NCBI RefSeq assembly: GCF_008107685.1
Contig: NZ_VIRF01000091.1
Span: forward strand, 21,591 to 85,590
DNA from: Novosphingobium sp. BW1
Lineage (GTDB): Bacteria > Pseudomonadota > Alphaproteobacteria > Sphingomonadales > Sphingomonadaceae
Direction: 5' to 3'
DNA: 64,000 bases
Shown: positions 37,017 to 45,256 of the stretch, in pieces
Layout: every line of letters starts with the position of its first letter
Numbering within the stretch: position 1 is the stretch's first letter
Notes under the pieces: generated by a model
Database searches by the model: none
The model's input: the letters and a program-made list of their open reading frames with translations, nothing else
What the model was told of the DNA's origin: nothing
Made by a program: the position numbers and the translations under genes

Positions 37017-37952
37017 GTGAGAACCAATATCGATCACCTTCCTCCGGCAAAGCAACGCGAACTCGAACGTGTTGTCCAGCTCATCTTCGAGGAATTCGAG
37101 GATGCCCATTCGCTGGTCACCAGCGATCGCAAGAAGCGCAGCCGCATAAAGAAGATAGTGCTTTACGGCAGCTATGCGCGCGGCGGCTGGGTCGATGAGC
37201 CGCACACGGCCAAGGGCTATCAGTCGGATTTCGACATCCTGATCGTTGTCAACGACAGCAAGTTGACTGATCGTGCCGAGCACTGGGCAAAGCTTGACGA
37301 TCGCCTCCTGCGTGAATTCAGCATTACCGGGAGTCTTCGCACCCCGGTCAACTTCATCGTTCATTCGCTGCAGCAGGTGAATGACGGCCTCGCTCATGGG
37401 CGATACTTTTTCATGGATATCGCGCGCGACGGCATCGCCCTGTATGAATCTGACGATGTCGAATTCCACCGGCCGAAGCCGAAGGCGCCACAAGCCGCCC
37501 TCAAGATGGCCCGAGAATACTATGACGAGTGGTTTCCGGCGGCGGCTGGTCGGCGTGACACCGCTTTGTATGTCACAAAACAGGGGCGGTTAAAGGAAGC
37601 GGTGTTCAACCTGCATCAGGCTGCGGAGTTCCTCTATCATGGCACGCTGCTCGTCTGCACTTTCTACACACCCCACAATCACAACCTCGCATTTCTCAGA
37701 ACGCGTGCGGAAACGCTGGATCTACGGCTGGTTGATGTATGGCCGAGAGAGAGCCGCAAGGATCGGGCGATGTTCAGCAAGCTCCGGGAAGCCTACGTCA
37801 AGGCGCGCTACAGCAAGCACTACCGCATTTCGATCGAAGAGATCGAATGGCTGAGTGAAAGGATCGAGGCGCTGGGACAGGTCGCGAGCGCTGTGTGTGC
37901 AGAACGACTTGCCGCTTTGGAAAAGGCGGTGGAACTCGAACGCGGCGTGTGA
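37017..37952 (+). CDS. Nucleotidyltransferase-HEPN fusion protein
   Basis: The 311-residue product fuses an MNT-type nucleotidyltransferase (residues about 35-110: VLYGSYARGGWVDE, then YQSDFDILIVV, giving GS-R-G and D-x-D) with a C-terminal HEPN domain (about 180-305, with KARYSKHYRISIEEIEWL). In MNT-HEPN toxin-antitoxin pairs the HEPN protein is an RNase held in check by nucleotidylation; here both parts are in one chain, as in some chromosomal and plasmid families. The HEPN RNase motif is usually R-x4-6-H; here R and H are four residues apart in RYSKH, so activity is uncertain. GTG 37017 has an AAGGA site upstream; a longer start at 36981 is less likely. A role in plasmid maintenance or defence is plausible. 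Confidence 0.8.
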   Translation: MRTNIDHLPPAKQRELERVVQLIFEEFEDAHSLVTSDRKKRSRIKKIVLYGSYARGGWVDEPHTAKGYQSDFDILIVVNDSKLTDRAEHWAKLDDRLLREFSITGSLRTPVNFIVHSLQQVNDGLAHGRYFFMDIARDGIALYESDDVEFHRPKPKAPQAALKMAREYYDEWFPAAAGRRDTALYVTKQGRLKEAVFNLHQAAEFLYHGTLLVCTFYTPHNHNLAFLRTRAETLDLRLVDVWPRESRKDRAMFSKLREAYVKARYSKHYRISIEEIEWLSERIEALGQVASAVCAERLAALEKAVELERGV

Positions 37953-38024
37953 AAGGCGATCACGCGGCCTGGGCGACACACGGACGTGCTGGAGAGAGCC
38001 TGTCCGGCCCTCTCCCCGATCCGG

Positions 38025-38249
38025 TCAAAACTCGTCGTCGAGTTTGCCGGTGACCGCGTAGACCACCCTGTCAATCATCTCCATCGGCATGGGGCTGTAG
38101 TCCCCCTCATCCACCGCGATATAACCGACCTCCCGATCCATGATCACGTACTGCGTGAAGTAACTGCTGCGTGCGCGGTGATGTGCCCGCGTGCAGGCTG
38201 CAAAGTAGGCAGCGTTGTCGGCCTGTGCTGTGTTCGAAATCGTGTGCAT
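38025..38249 (-). CDS. Small protein of unknown function
   Basis: This 74-residue product begins MHTISNTAQADNAAYFAACT and ends with an acidic tail (KLDDEF). ATG 38249 is preceded by a strong AGGAGG six bases upstream, the best reason to believe the gene. It is soluble, with a Met-rich stretch (SPMPMEMIDRVVYAV). I do not recognise the family. It is on the same strand as the DUF736 gene, separated by 350 bases. Confidence 0.65.
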   Translation of the reverse strand: MHTISNTAQADNAAYFAACTRAHHRARSSYFTQYVIMDREVGYIAVDEGDYSPMPMEMIDRVVYAVTGKLDDEF

Positions 38250-38599
38250 GCTAGCCTCCTGTCTTCTTGAATGACAGGGGCGCCGGCTCATGCGGCGTGC
38301 GGCCGGGTCAAGGACGTCCGGGCACAGCCCGGACGCCGCGCAGCGGTGAGTGGGGGAGCCGATTTTGCCGGGGCCGGAGCGCAGCGCAGCGAAGTGGAGG
38401 CAGCGGCAAAATTGGGGGAACCGCTCATCCTTGAGGCGGACGCACGCCGCATGACACCATGGGCATTCTGAGAGAAGTATTCCAACCTCTCGTGCGAGGC
38501 GCTGTCCATTGGGGCGGTTTCAGCCCCCTTCCCCGCGCGTGAATCAACGTCTCGTAGTTATGGAGCTCCCCGGTTGCGAGCCGGGGAGCGATGTGCCTG
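38250..38599. other. GC-rich intergenic region with imperfect inverted repeat
   Basis: No convincing gene. CCGATTTTGCCG at 38359-38370 and CGGCAAAATTGG at 38404-38415 pair over 12 bases with one mismatch around a 33-base spacer. It could be the leader of the small downstream gene or a terminator of the DUF736 gene. Confidence 0.4.
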
Positions 38600-38920
38600 T
38601 CAGTCGGCGGGATTCCAGATGATCGCGTAGGTTTCCTCGTTGTCCTGACCGGCGGCACGGCCGAGGTTCGCGTAGAGCCTGCGGGGACCGAACTCGGGAG
38701 CCGCCAGGGTCAGGGAAACGTATTCATTGCCGGAAGCTTCGCTGCGCCGCTGCCAGCCTGCGCCGACCTCGACACCCGCGGACGTAACACGGAAATCCGG
38801 CTGACTATCGGCAGTCTTGTTGGTGTTGGGCGAAATTTCGATTTCCGCGCGGACGGAAATGGTGCGGAGCTGACCCTTGAAGGTCGAGCCTGAGCGAGTG
38901 ACGAAACCGATTGCGGGCAT
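38600..38920 (-). CDS. DUF736 family protein
   Basis: The 106-residue product begins MPAIGFVTRSGSTFKGQLRT and contains PDFRVTSAGVEVGAGWQRRS, EYVSLTLAAPEFG and a C-terminal IIWNPAD. This is the DUF736 family, small beta-rich proteins found on alphaproteobacterial conjugative elements, of unknown biochemical role. ATG 38920 has AGGAGA upstream; a longer frame to 38950 lacks a ribosome site. Its presence supports an alphaproteobacterial mobile element. Confidence 0.9.
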   Translation of the reverse strand: MPAIGFVTRSGSTFKGQLRTISVRAEIEISPNTNKTADSQPDFRVTSAGVEVGAGWQRRSEASGNEYVSLTLAAPEFGPRRLYANLGRAAGQDNEETYAIIWNPAD

Positions 38921-39276
38921 ATTCTTTCTCCTGATGGTCGCCCGAACCATCCGGGCGATGGGCAGACCGTCGGAGCGGCGCCAGCGCGGCTGCTAACCGT
39001 CAGGCCGTAGCGGCAGCGAAGGACCGGAGCCCGCAGGCTTATTTGAAAGCGGAGCGGCCGCGAGGAGCCCGCCAAGGCGGGCGGGGAAATAAGCCGGAGG
39101 CGATGGTTTGGCAGACGTGCGTGCTGTTCCAGGTCGTTGCCTTCGGAGCCGATGGCTTCGGGATCATTCAAGTGGAAGGCGAACCTGCATCTCAAAGGCT
39201 CTAGATCTGTGCTGCCACATTCAAGAGAAGCACTGCATCATGAGGGCCTCGGTCGGACGGAGCTATGATCGCAAGA
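38921..39276. other. Intergenic region upstream of DUF736 with a long hairpin
   Basis: No convincing gene is seen. GGCTTATTT at 39036-39044 and AAATAAGCC at 39087-39095 are perfect arms around 42 bases that contain an inner CCCGCC-AA-GGCGGG hairpin. The structure may be a leader, a small RNA or a terminator of the PIN toxin operon, which reads toward it. Confidence 0.45.
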
Positions 39277-39699
39277 TCAGGAGCCAGATCCACCCAACTT
39301 TTCGAGCATCTGCCGCACGGTGACGATCGGCGTTTCGCGATGCCGACCAAGGCTCAGCAAGTCCGACTTATCGCCTGTGATCAGGTAATCGGCCCGGCCT
39401 TCCTGCGCCAATGCGAGAAGATAATTGTCCCAGGGGTCAGGCGAGACATCCAGAGAGGGCAACCGGTCAACCATGTCTGCCAGACCGCGCAGTTCATTGA
39501 CCAGTCGTCCGGCGATCGCTGGAGCTAGGCGTTCCCGAATTTTAGGATAGCGCGTCACACGTCGCACTTCCTCGAGTTGCTCCTCGCAGCAAAGCAGACG
39601 AAAGTGGCCCTGCCGCCAATATCCTAGCAGCTCACTCGGCGGAGAAGTCGCCGACAAGAGGCCGCTCACCAAGACATTGGTGTCGAGAACGATGCGCAT
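39277..39699 (-). CDS. PIN-domain toxin (VapC-like RNase)
   Basis: The 140-residue protein starts MRIVLDTNVLVSGLLS with the first acidic residue of the PIN active site, has E-E-Q-L-E-E-V-R-R-V, and later DNYLLALAQEGRADYLITGDKSDLL, giving the Asp quartet typical of PIN ribonucleases. It belongs to the COG1569-type toxins, which cut RNA when freed from an antitoxin. It follows the antitoxin-like gene by 18 bases on the same strand, forming a two-gene operon. Confidence 0.85.
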   Translation of the reverse strand: MRIVLDTNVLVSGLLSATSPPSELLGYWRQGHFRLLCCEEQLEEVRRVTRYPKIRERLAPAIAGRLVNELRGLADMVDRLPSLDVSPDPWDNYLLALAQEGRADYLITGDKSDLLSLGRHRETPIVTVRQMLEKLGGSGS

Positions 39700-39717
39700 G
39701 CCTGGGAAATCAGATTG

Positions 39718-39960
39718 TCAGTTCGATCGCGCCGCGCTGACAGCCTCGTCGATGAGAGCGTCCAGTTCGGCGGCATCGGTATCAGCGAAGGCTTCGCGCG
39801 TCTCGGCCATCGTCAAATCCAGCAGCCGCCACTTGACTGCGTCTTCGATGAATTTCGAGAGATCGCCCTTCTTCATGCCGCGCTGGGCGAGATAAGTGCG
39901 AAGATCGATGTCCGTGCGGCTATCGACGTTGACCGACCAGCGTGTGATTTCTTCGCCCAT
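39718..39960 (-). CDS. Antitoxin of the PIN toxin (ribbon-helix-helix-like)
   Basis: This 80-residue product (MGEEITRWSVNVDSRTDIDL) has an N-terminal strand-helix arrangement of RHH type, then AQRGMKKGDLSKFIEDAVKW, and an acidic C-terminal tail (ADTDAAELDALIDEAVSAA) fit for binding the toxin. ATG 39960 is favoured over ATG 39969 because AGGAG lies nine bases before it and only one base before the other. It leads the operon and probably represses it through the palindrome upstream. Confidence 0.75.
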   Translation of the reverse strand: MGEEITRWSVNVDSRTDIDLRTYLAQRGMKKGDLSKFIEDAVKWRLLDLTMAETREAFADTDAAELDALIDEAVSAARSN

Positions 39961-39983
39961 GGCGTGCATCTCCTGACGGTAAG

Positions 39984-40012
39984 CGTATATCAACATAAGC
40001 GCTTAAGCGCAA
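39984..40012 (-). promoter_or_regulatory. Promoter with palindromic operator for the toxin-antitoxin operon
   Basis: On the - strand, TTGCGC (40012-40007) and TATACG (39989-39984) are 17 bases apart, a fair sigma-70-type promoter. The perfect 12-base palindrome GCGCTTAAGCGC (39999-40010) lies across the -35 box and spacer, 39 bases before the antitoxin start, where an RHH antitoxin would bind to repress. Confidence 0.6.
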
Positions 40013-40080
40013 TTTTGGGCTGACTATTGGATCGTTGGGACCTCGCCATCAGGGATTTCCGATCAAATGGGGACCCGACG

Positions 40081-42711
40081 TCATTTAAGGAAGATCCGAT
40101 TGGCGTCCACGTGGCGGAACGCTTTCGACCTGCAGGTGAGGAGGATGACCTGCATCCGCTTGGCCGCATCCTGCAGGATATCAGTCATCGTCTCAAGACG
40201 CGCGTCATCAGAGTAGACCAGCGGATCGTCCAGAATGAGCGATATCGGAGCCCCGTCCTCAAGGAGGAGATCGGCGAAGGCCAACCGCGTCAAGATCGCC
40301 AGCTGCTCCTGAGTGCCCCGACTCAGACCGCCACACGCTTCGTCGATGCCTGCTCGCGACACTCCTGCTAACTCGAGCTCATCGCTAAACGAGAGATCAC
40401 ATCCAGGCAGGAGCCGTTGGATGTAACGGCCAGCACGTGCAGTAACAGGCGCAAGGAACCTCCTGGAAGCCTCCTCCGCCGCGTGTGCGAGAGCCTTACG
40501 CAGCATGTCTAACGTATCCGCCTCTTGCTTCAAGCGCTCGCAGGCAAAGATGGCGGCCTCTTCCTCGTCGCGGGTCTCGGCAACACGCCCTGCAGGCCCA
40601 ACTGTGCCTTCCCTCAAAATCGCAGATTCAAGGGTCGCGATCGCTGCGGTTAGTTCGAGGCGCTCCTCGCCTGCGCGCTTAGTCGCACGATCAATGTTCT
40701 CAAGGCGACGGCGGATCGCATCGGCATCGAATGCGCTACTCCCCTCGCGAGCGCTTTCCGATGCATCAAGCTTGGCAGCCCGATCACGTTGCGCCTTCTG
40801 CAACGCTGCCTCAAGATCATCGCGGCCACCAGCGATGAGGACATTTTGCAAATTCTCGGAGGCGGCATCCGATTCACGAATGGCACCAGCAAGATCGGCA
40901 TCCGCTTTCGCCTTGTCACGTTCCGCCTTGGACAATGCCTCCCTAGCATCCTCGCGTCTGCCGGATACACTGGCCTCTCGCAGTTTGGCATCGGTCACTG
41001 CCGTTTGCAGCGCGTCAATGTCGTCTGTCGGGACCCTCACGTCGGTCAGGACCTCGCCCAGCGATGCAACGTATGCTCGAAGCGCATCGGCCCCAGGAGC
41101 AAGCGCGATCGAGGGATCCCCTGGACACATCGCAGCGATCTGCTTTCGCAGCGCAATCAGTTCGCGAGCCGCCGCCGCAGCTCGCTCGTTAAGTGCAATT
41201 CCGTCCGAATGCGACTTGATGCCAAGTCGCTTCAGCACCGCGTCCCTCTCGCCCTCCGCCGCAGCAAGGTCCGCCTCAATCGTGAGGCTGGCTCCCTCAG
41301 GGGGACGGACGATGATCCCTCCGGCATCGCCCATTTCGAACCGGGTTGCCTTAAAGACATCCACGCTCCCGGCATCTGCCGCCTCGCCATCGATGCGCAG
41401 TGACGCCCCTTCAGATAGCTCAACCTCCACCTTAACCACACCAGCCTCGAACCTGGCGCGAGCCTGAATGGCTGCGAGTTCCAATTTCGCCACCAGGTCG
41501 AGGTCATCGCCGCCTATCCCACGGGCTGATTCCCCCTCCAATTCCCTCTCACGCTCCTCGAGACCAGCGAGTGCCTTGCGTGCCTCAATCGACCGGCGCG
41601 CGCCAGCGGCGGTTGCAAAAACGCGACTGCGCTCGCGAGCAGCGTGCAGCTCCGCGTCGGCCTTTCCGCTTACTTCGCGGGCAGCTTCCAATGCCTGACG
41701 TTGTGACTTTTCTTCGTTGCTCGTTGTATCCAGCTTGGACTGAACCTCCTCACGCTTGGACTGAGCTTCCTCAACGAGTGACTCCGCCGTAGCTACACGC
41801 TGCTCCGCCCCATCGAGCCGATCAATCCGCAGAGCTGCGCTCTTCACGACCTCATCGGCCCGTCCGAGCTGTGCCTCGGCCGCTGACGAGCGGAGCGCGG
41901 CGGTCTCGGCCGTATTAAGATCCGCCTCAAGCTTCTTCCGCTGTGCACTTACCTCAGGATCGACAAGATCGCGCTCCAGTATCTTGAGCCTGGACTTTGC
42001 CGTCTCGAGTTCCCCGAGAGTGCTCTCATACTCTCGGAAGTTCGCTTCGGCCGCCTGCCGCGCCTCAGTTGCCGCGGCCACGCGAACTTCAGCCGATGCA
42101 AGATCCCCGCGTGACTTCCCGGTTGTCGGAGTGCGGAGAGCGGAATAGGCTACCTCAACATTCGATCGGATTGCGTCGAATCGACGACCACCCGTCACAG
42201 CGCCGACCTCCGACTCAAGGACGCCGCGCACGGTGTCCCGCACGATGCGGTTGGGACTCTCGACGGCCAGCGCCGTCGCCTGTTCAACCCAGAGCATACC
42301 AAGCGGTCCACGTGTTTCGAGATCGCTGCCGCGGTTGTTCCCGCGCTCGAAGCCCAGAAGTTCCTGCAGGGTCTCCTCCGCCGCATCACTTTCCTTGCGT
42401 CCGCTCGACCCTGCAAGCCGGACCGAAGGCGACTTCATGAACTGCTTCTCGAGCGTCCAGGGTTCGCCCCTCACATGGAAGCCGACTGATACGCGCGGCG
42501 CTACGTCGTCGCCGATGGGAACGTAGGAGCGGACTAGCTCGGTCTTAGCTGAGTAGCGGATAAAGAAGGCCGCACGGAGGGCCTCCAACAGCGTCGACTT
42601 CCCCGTCTCATTGGGTTCAACGACGATATTCAGACCATCCGTGAATCCTTCGATCCGCAAGGGATCTCGAAACTTGCGAAAGTTGGCGACTTCGAGGCTC
42701 TTAATGATCAT
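40081..42711 (-). CDS. SMC/Rad50-like ATPase (YhaN-type), partner of SbcD-like nuclease
   Basis: The 876-residue protein has the Rad50/SbcC/YhaN plan: Walker A EPNETGKSTLLEALRAAFF near residue 35, about 500 residues of coiled coil in two arms (repeated Ala/Glu/Arg heptads), and a C-terminal lobe with GGLSRGTQEQLAILTRLAF (ABC signature) and LILDDPLVYSDDARLE (Walker B and D-loop). I see no CxxC zinc hook; a central globular insert with GGIIVRPPEGASL separates the arms instead. It overlaps the SbcD-like gene by ATGA, so they should form an Mre11-Rad50-like complex that opens DNA ends. It is not the housekeeping sbcC by size and hinge. It is the last gene of the WYL-headed operon. Confidence 0.85.
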   Translation of the reverse strand: MIIKSLEVANFRKFRDPLRIEGFTDGLNIVVEPNETGKSTLLEALRAAFFIRYSAKTELVRSYVPIGDDVAPRVSVGFHVRGEPWTLEKQFMKSPSVRLAGSSGRKESDAAEETLQELLGFERGNNRGSDLETRGPLGMLWVEQATALAVESPNRIVRDTVRGVLESEVGAVTGGRRFDAIRSNVEVAYSALRTPTTGKSRGDLASAEVRVAAATEARQAAEANFREYESTLGELETAKSRLKILERDLVDPEVSAQRKKLEADLNTAETAALRSSAAEAQLGRADEVVKSAALRIDRLDGAEQRVATAESLVEEAQSKREEVQSKLDTTSNEEKSQRQALEAAREVSGKADAELHAARERSRVFATAAGARRSIEARKALAGLEERERELEGESARGIGGDDLDLVAKLELAAIQARARFEAGVVKVEVELSEGASLRIDGEAADAGSVDVFKATRFEMGDAGGIIVRPPEGASLTIEADLAAAEGERDAVLKRLGIKSHSDGIALNERAAAAARELIALRKQIAAMCPGDPSIALAPGADALRAYVASLGEVLTDVRVPTDDIDALQTAVTDAKLREASVSGRREDAREALSKAERDKAKADADLAGAIRESDAASENLQNVLIAGGRDDLEAALQKAQRDRAAKLDASESAREGSSAFDADAIRRRLENIDRATKRAGEERLELTAAIATLESAILREGTVGPAGRVAETRDEEEAAIFACERLKQEADTLDMLRKALAHAAEEASRRFLAPVTARAGRYIQRLLPGCDLSFSDELELAGVSRAGIDEACGGLSRGTQEQLAILTRLAFADLLLEDGAPISLILDDPLVYSDDARLETMTDILQDAAKRMQVILLTCRSKAFRHVDANRIFLK

Positions 42712-43835
42712 CGCACCGCCTCCGCGTCGAACCGGAGCGCTTCGATATAGAGCCGCTCGAGTGCGGCAGCCGCGATGGCAGCGTCCGGGCCACTGCCTTC
42801 AATCCTCGCCCGAAGCGTGGCCGTTGCGTCGGCAAGTGCCCCCTGCACATCGATCCTCGCTACGTCTTCTGCCATCGGCTGTGCGATCAGTTCCTCGGTG
42901 GCGAGTTCGAGGTGTCGCACTTCATGAGCCAATCGATCCTCGATGGCTGCGAACATCGCCACGCGGTCGGCCAGGCTCGTGACGCCAGTCAGTTTGAGCG
43001 AGAGGAGGACATCTGACAGGCGTGCCTCGAAGCGCAGATCAGAGATCTCCCGATCGAGTTGGTCAATGCTTGCGACGTTCCATCGTCGATCGAGCCAGCG
43101 ATACCTCCCGGTCTCGATCCGCTTGAATTCGGGGGTCTCGCCCGACCGCACGTCGACGCCGATACAGCCACCGGGTTCCTCACGGCCGAACCTGTCGATC
43201 TCAGGAGTGCCGCTGTATGCGGTCCTGTCGCCAACCGTGAGGTAGCCATGCCAATCGCCAAGGGCGAGATAGTCGAGCCCAGCCGACTTCGCTCTGTCGG
43301 GCGGGATGATGTTGGAACTCTCACCCGATGCCCCGAACTCGGTGATCGAGCCATGTGCCAGGCCGATCCGCAAGGCGCCGGGCGGGGTCGCCATATCCAC
43401 CATCGCCGCTGTGGGATCGTTGGTCGTCTTGCGGTGTTCTAGCGGTGCGGGAAGGAGCCAGGCGCCCTCTTCCATTTCTACAGGTTCCGGCACATCCACG
43501 ATCCGGACGGACGCAGGCGCCTTGGCGCGCACTCGGCTCCAAAGTCCGCCTGCGCGCGCATGGTCGTGATTTCCAGGCATCAGCCACCATGTCACCGGAG
43601 CCCGCTCCATTCGTGATAGTGCCTGCATCACGATGCGGTCCCCGGGCTCGACATTGTCGAAGACGTCACCGGCAACGACGATATGTCCAGCACCCACTGT
43701 TGCAGCAGTCTCGCCAAGCCGGTCGATCGCGTCGAGCCTGGCCTCGGCAAGTGCGTTCCGAACGTCTGTGGCAAAGCGGCCGAACGGTTTTCCCAGCTGC
43801 CAGTCGGCGCTGTGGATGATCTTGAGCATTCCCAC
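42708..43835 (-). CDS. SbcD/YhaO-like metallophosphoesterase (nuclease)
   Basis: The 375-residue product is a calcineurin-type phosphoesterase of the Mre11/SbcD class. Motifs in order: IHSADWQLGK (the first metal-binding D-x-H, here D-W-Q as in YhaO-like proteins), VAGDVFDN (GDxxD), MPGNHDHAR (GNHD), LAHGSITEFG, and LALGDWHGYLT (GxWH). The C-terminal 130 residues form a helical capping region. GTG 43835 has AAGGAG six bases upstream and is preferred to ATG 43829. It would be the nuclease subunit for the downstream ATPase. Confidence 0.88.
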   Translation of the reverse strand: MGMLKIIHSADWQLGKPFGRFATDVRNALAEARLDAIDRLGETAATVGAGHIVVAGDVFDNVEPGDRIVMQALSRMERAPVTWWLMPGNHDHARAGGLWSRVRAKAPASVRIVDVPEPVEMEEGAWLLPAPLEHRKTTNDPTAAMVDMATPPGALRIGLAHGSITEFGASGESSNIIPPDRAKSAGLDYLALGDWHGYLTVGDRTAYSGTPEIDRFGREEPGGCIGVDVRSGETPEFKRIETGRYRWLDRRWNVASIDQLDREISDLRFEARLSDVLLSLKLTGVTSLADRVAMFAAIEDRLAHEVRHLELATEELIAQPMAEDVARIDVQGALADATATLRARIEGSGPDAAIAAAALERLYIEALRFDAEAVR

Positions 43836-43928
43836 GAATCACTCCTTCGCTTCCGTCCGAAAATTGATTGCACGAGAGAGTGACAAAAACTGTCGCCCCT
43901 ACGTTTTCGCGCACAGGATAGGTGGAAA

Positions 43929-44165
43929 CTATTCGACTATGGTCACGATCACGATGTCGATGAGATCCCGTGCCTGATCGCTTGTCCTGTGCGTGTTGGT
44001 GATCCGATAACCATCTCCGTCATTGCGGATGAGAGTGCGTGCGACCGCCTGAAATGCCTCCATCTCGGCGTCGGACCCTCCGGTGGGTTTGAACGAAGCG
44101 CCGCTTGGACTACGCCGCACTTGAAAGCCGGTGCCGTTCTCAATCAGGTCATCAAGGTAACTCAT
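43929..44165 (-). CDS. Small protein between WYL regulator and SbcD-like gene
   Basis: The 78-residue product (MSYLDDLIENGTGFQVRRSP ... ) has a charged N-terminus and a C-terminal VIVTIVE strand; no motif that I recognise. ATG 44165 follows directly after a run of ten G on this strand (ten C at 44166-44175 as written), which probably serves as the ribosome site. It lies in line between the regulator (35 bases) and the SbcD-like gene (93 bases), so it is part of the operon. Confidence 0.6.
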   Translation of the reverse strand: MSYLDDLIENGTGFQVRRSPSGASFKPTGGSDAEMEAFQAVARTLIRNDGDGYRITNTHRTSDQARDLIDIVIVTIVE

Positions 44166-44200
44166 CCCCCCCCCCTACGCATATCCAAGCTGCCACCCGC

Positions 44201-45220
44201 TCACGGCAAGGCCGAGAAAACACGGCGGTATTCGTGGACCATTTCACGCAAGGGAGGCGGCGCCAGCACCTCCACAGCGTCACCCCACGAGTACAGGTGC
44301 CAGGTCATCTCCAAGAATCCGGATGCCTTGAACTTCACGACGAGCGAGCCGTCCTCCTCCTCCTCCGTCGTCTGGGTCGGATGGAAGACGTAGCGACGCG
44401 CCTGCGCCGCTGCATCCGGCCGGAAGCGCCAGACGACCTCACCAAACTCCTGTTCACTCTCGTAGGAGCCGAACCCCTTCTCGGCATGGCGCTTGAGGTT
44501 AAAGCCCGGATCAATCCGGAAGGATCCTGCATGCATCTCGGCTTCGTAGATCTCCTCAACCCGGTAGTGGCGCAGATTGGCTTTAGGCCCCTTGGCCGTA
44601 TCACGCGCTACCAGATACCGACGAACTCCCAGCAGCAGGCCATGCGGCGCGACGATTCTCTCGCTCGGCTCGTCCTCGTCGCGCTTGCGGTACATGATGC
44701 GCAGGAGGCTCGGCCCCTTAAGCGCCTCGTAGATCACCTCGAGAACCTCCTCGTCGGCCGAGGGCTTCGGCCCCGGACGGGCGGCATGGCCCAACGCCTC
44801 AAGGATGACCTCCTTGTCGACGTCGAGTTTCGTGCCCTTCTCTGGCGGAATCAGAGCCCTTACCTTCCGTTCCAGGCTGCGAGCATGGGCGGCCTCTTTC
44901 GGCATGCCGGCGTGCTCCAGCTGCGTGATCGCCTCGGCGAGGGCGACAAGTTCCTTCGATGACGGGGTCAGAAGAGGAGCGATGGCGCGCGCCGGGATGT
45001 TCCAGCGCGCCCGCCGATCGTCACCGATCGAATGATCTGTCTGCGGAAACGCAGCCTGCAGCGCGATGGTCATGCGCTGAGCCGTGCGCTCGGAACACGC
45101 GAACTCCTCCTTGATGTCGTCGAGGGTTACGCCCCGACGGCCCGTCGCCAACATGGCGAGCCTCAGCAGTTCCTGTGCTTTCGAGAAGGCGATGACGACA
45201 ACCCCGTCAGATTTTGACAC
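44201..45220 (-). CDS. WYL-domain transcriptional regulator
   Basis: The 339-residue protein has an N-terminal HTH (LRLAMLATGRRGVTLDDIKE, then CSERTAQRMTIALQAAF) and a WYL domain around residues 155-230 (LLRIMYRKRDEDEPSERIV, then PHGLLLGVRRYLVARD), plus a C-terminal extension domain. WYL regulators sense nucleic acid or nucleotide ligands and often control phage defence loci (BrxR, CapW). Here it is at the head of a - strand operon and diverges from the nuclease-helicase gene with only 36 bases between start codons, the layout of a local switch. GTG 45220 has no ribosome site, so the mRNA may be leaderless. Confidence 0.88.
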   Translation of the reverse strand: MSKSDGVVVIAFSKAQELLRLAMLATGRRGVTLDDIKEEFACSERTAQRMTIALQAAFPQTDHSIGDDRRARWNIPARAIAPLLTPSSKELVALAEAITQLEHAGMPKEAAHARSLERKVRALIPPEKGTKLDVDKEVILEALGHAARPGPKPSADEEVLEVIYEALKGPSLLRIMYRKRDEDEPSERIVAPHGLLLGVRRYLVARDTAKGPKANLRHYRVEEIYEAEMHAGSFRIDPGFNLKRHAEKGFGSYESEQEFGEVVWRFRPDAAAQARRYVFHPTQTTEEEEDGSLVVKFKASGFLEMTWHLYSWGDAVEVLAPPPLREMVHEYRRVFSALP

Positions 45221-45229
45221 CCATATATG
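45215..45229. promoter_or_regulatory. TGACACCCA-nn-TATG motif, copy 1 (candidate WYL operator or -35 region)
   Basis: The 15-base sequence TGACACCCATATATG overlaps the WYL start codon and lies 28 bases before the nuclease-helicase start. A near copy (13 of 15 the same) lies at 48590-48604. It begins with a TTGACA-type -35 box (45214-45219), so it may be promoter, operator or both. Confidence 0.5.
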
Positions 45230-45256
45230 TTAGATCGATTCAAAAGGGGAATTATA

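Noticed and set aside
40081..43835. Housekeeping sbcC-sbcD pair
   Set aside because: The ATPase lacks the CxxC hook of SbcC and is shorter; the phosphoesterase has D-W-Q instead of D-W-H; the pair is headed by a WYL regulator in a defence island, so it is YhaO/YhaN-like.
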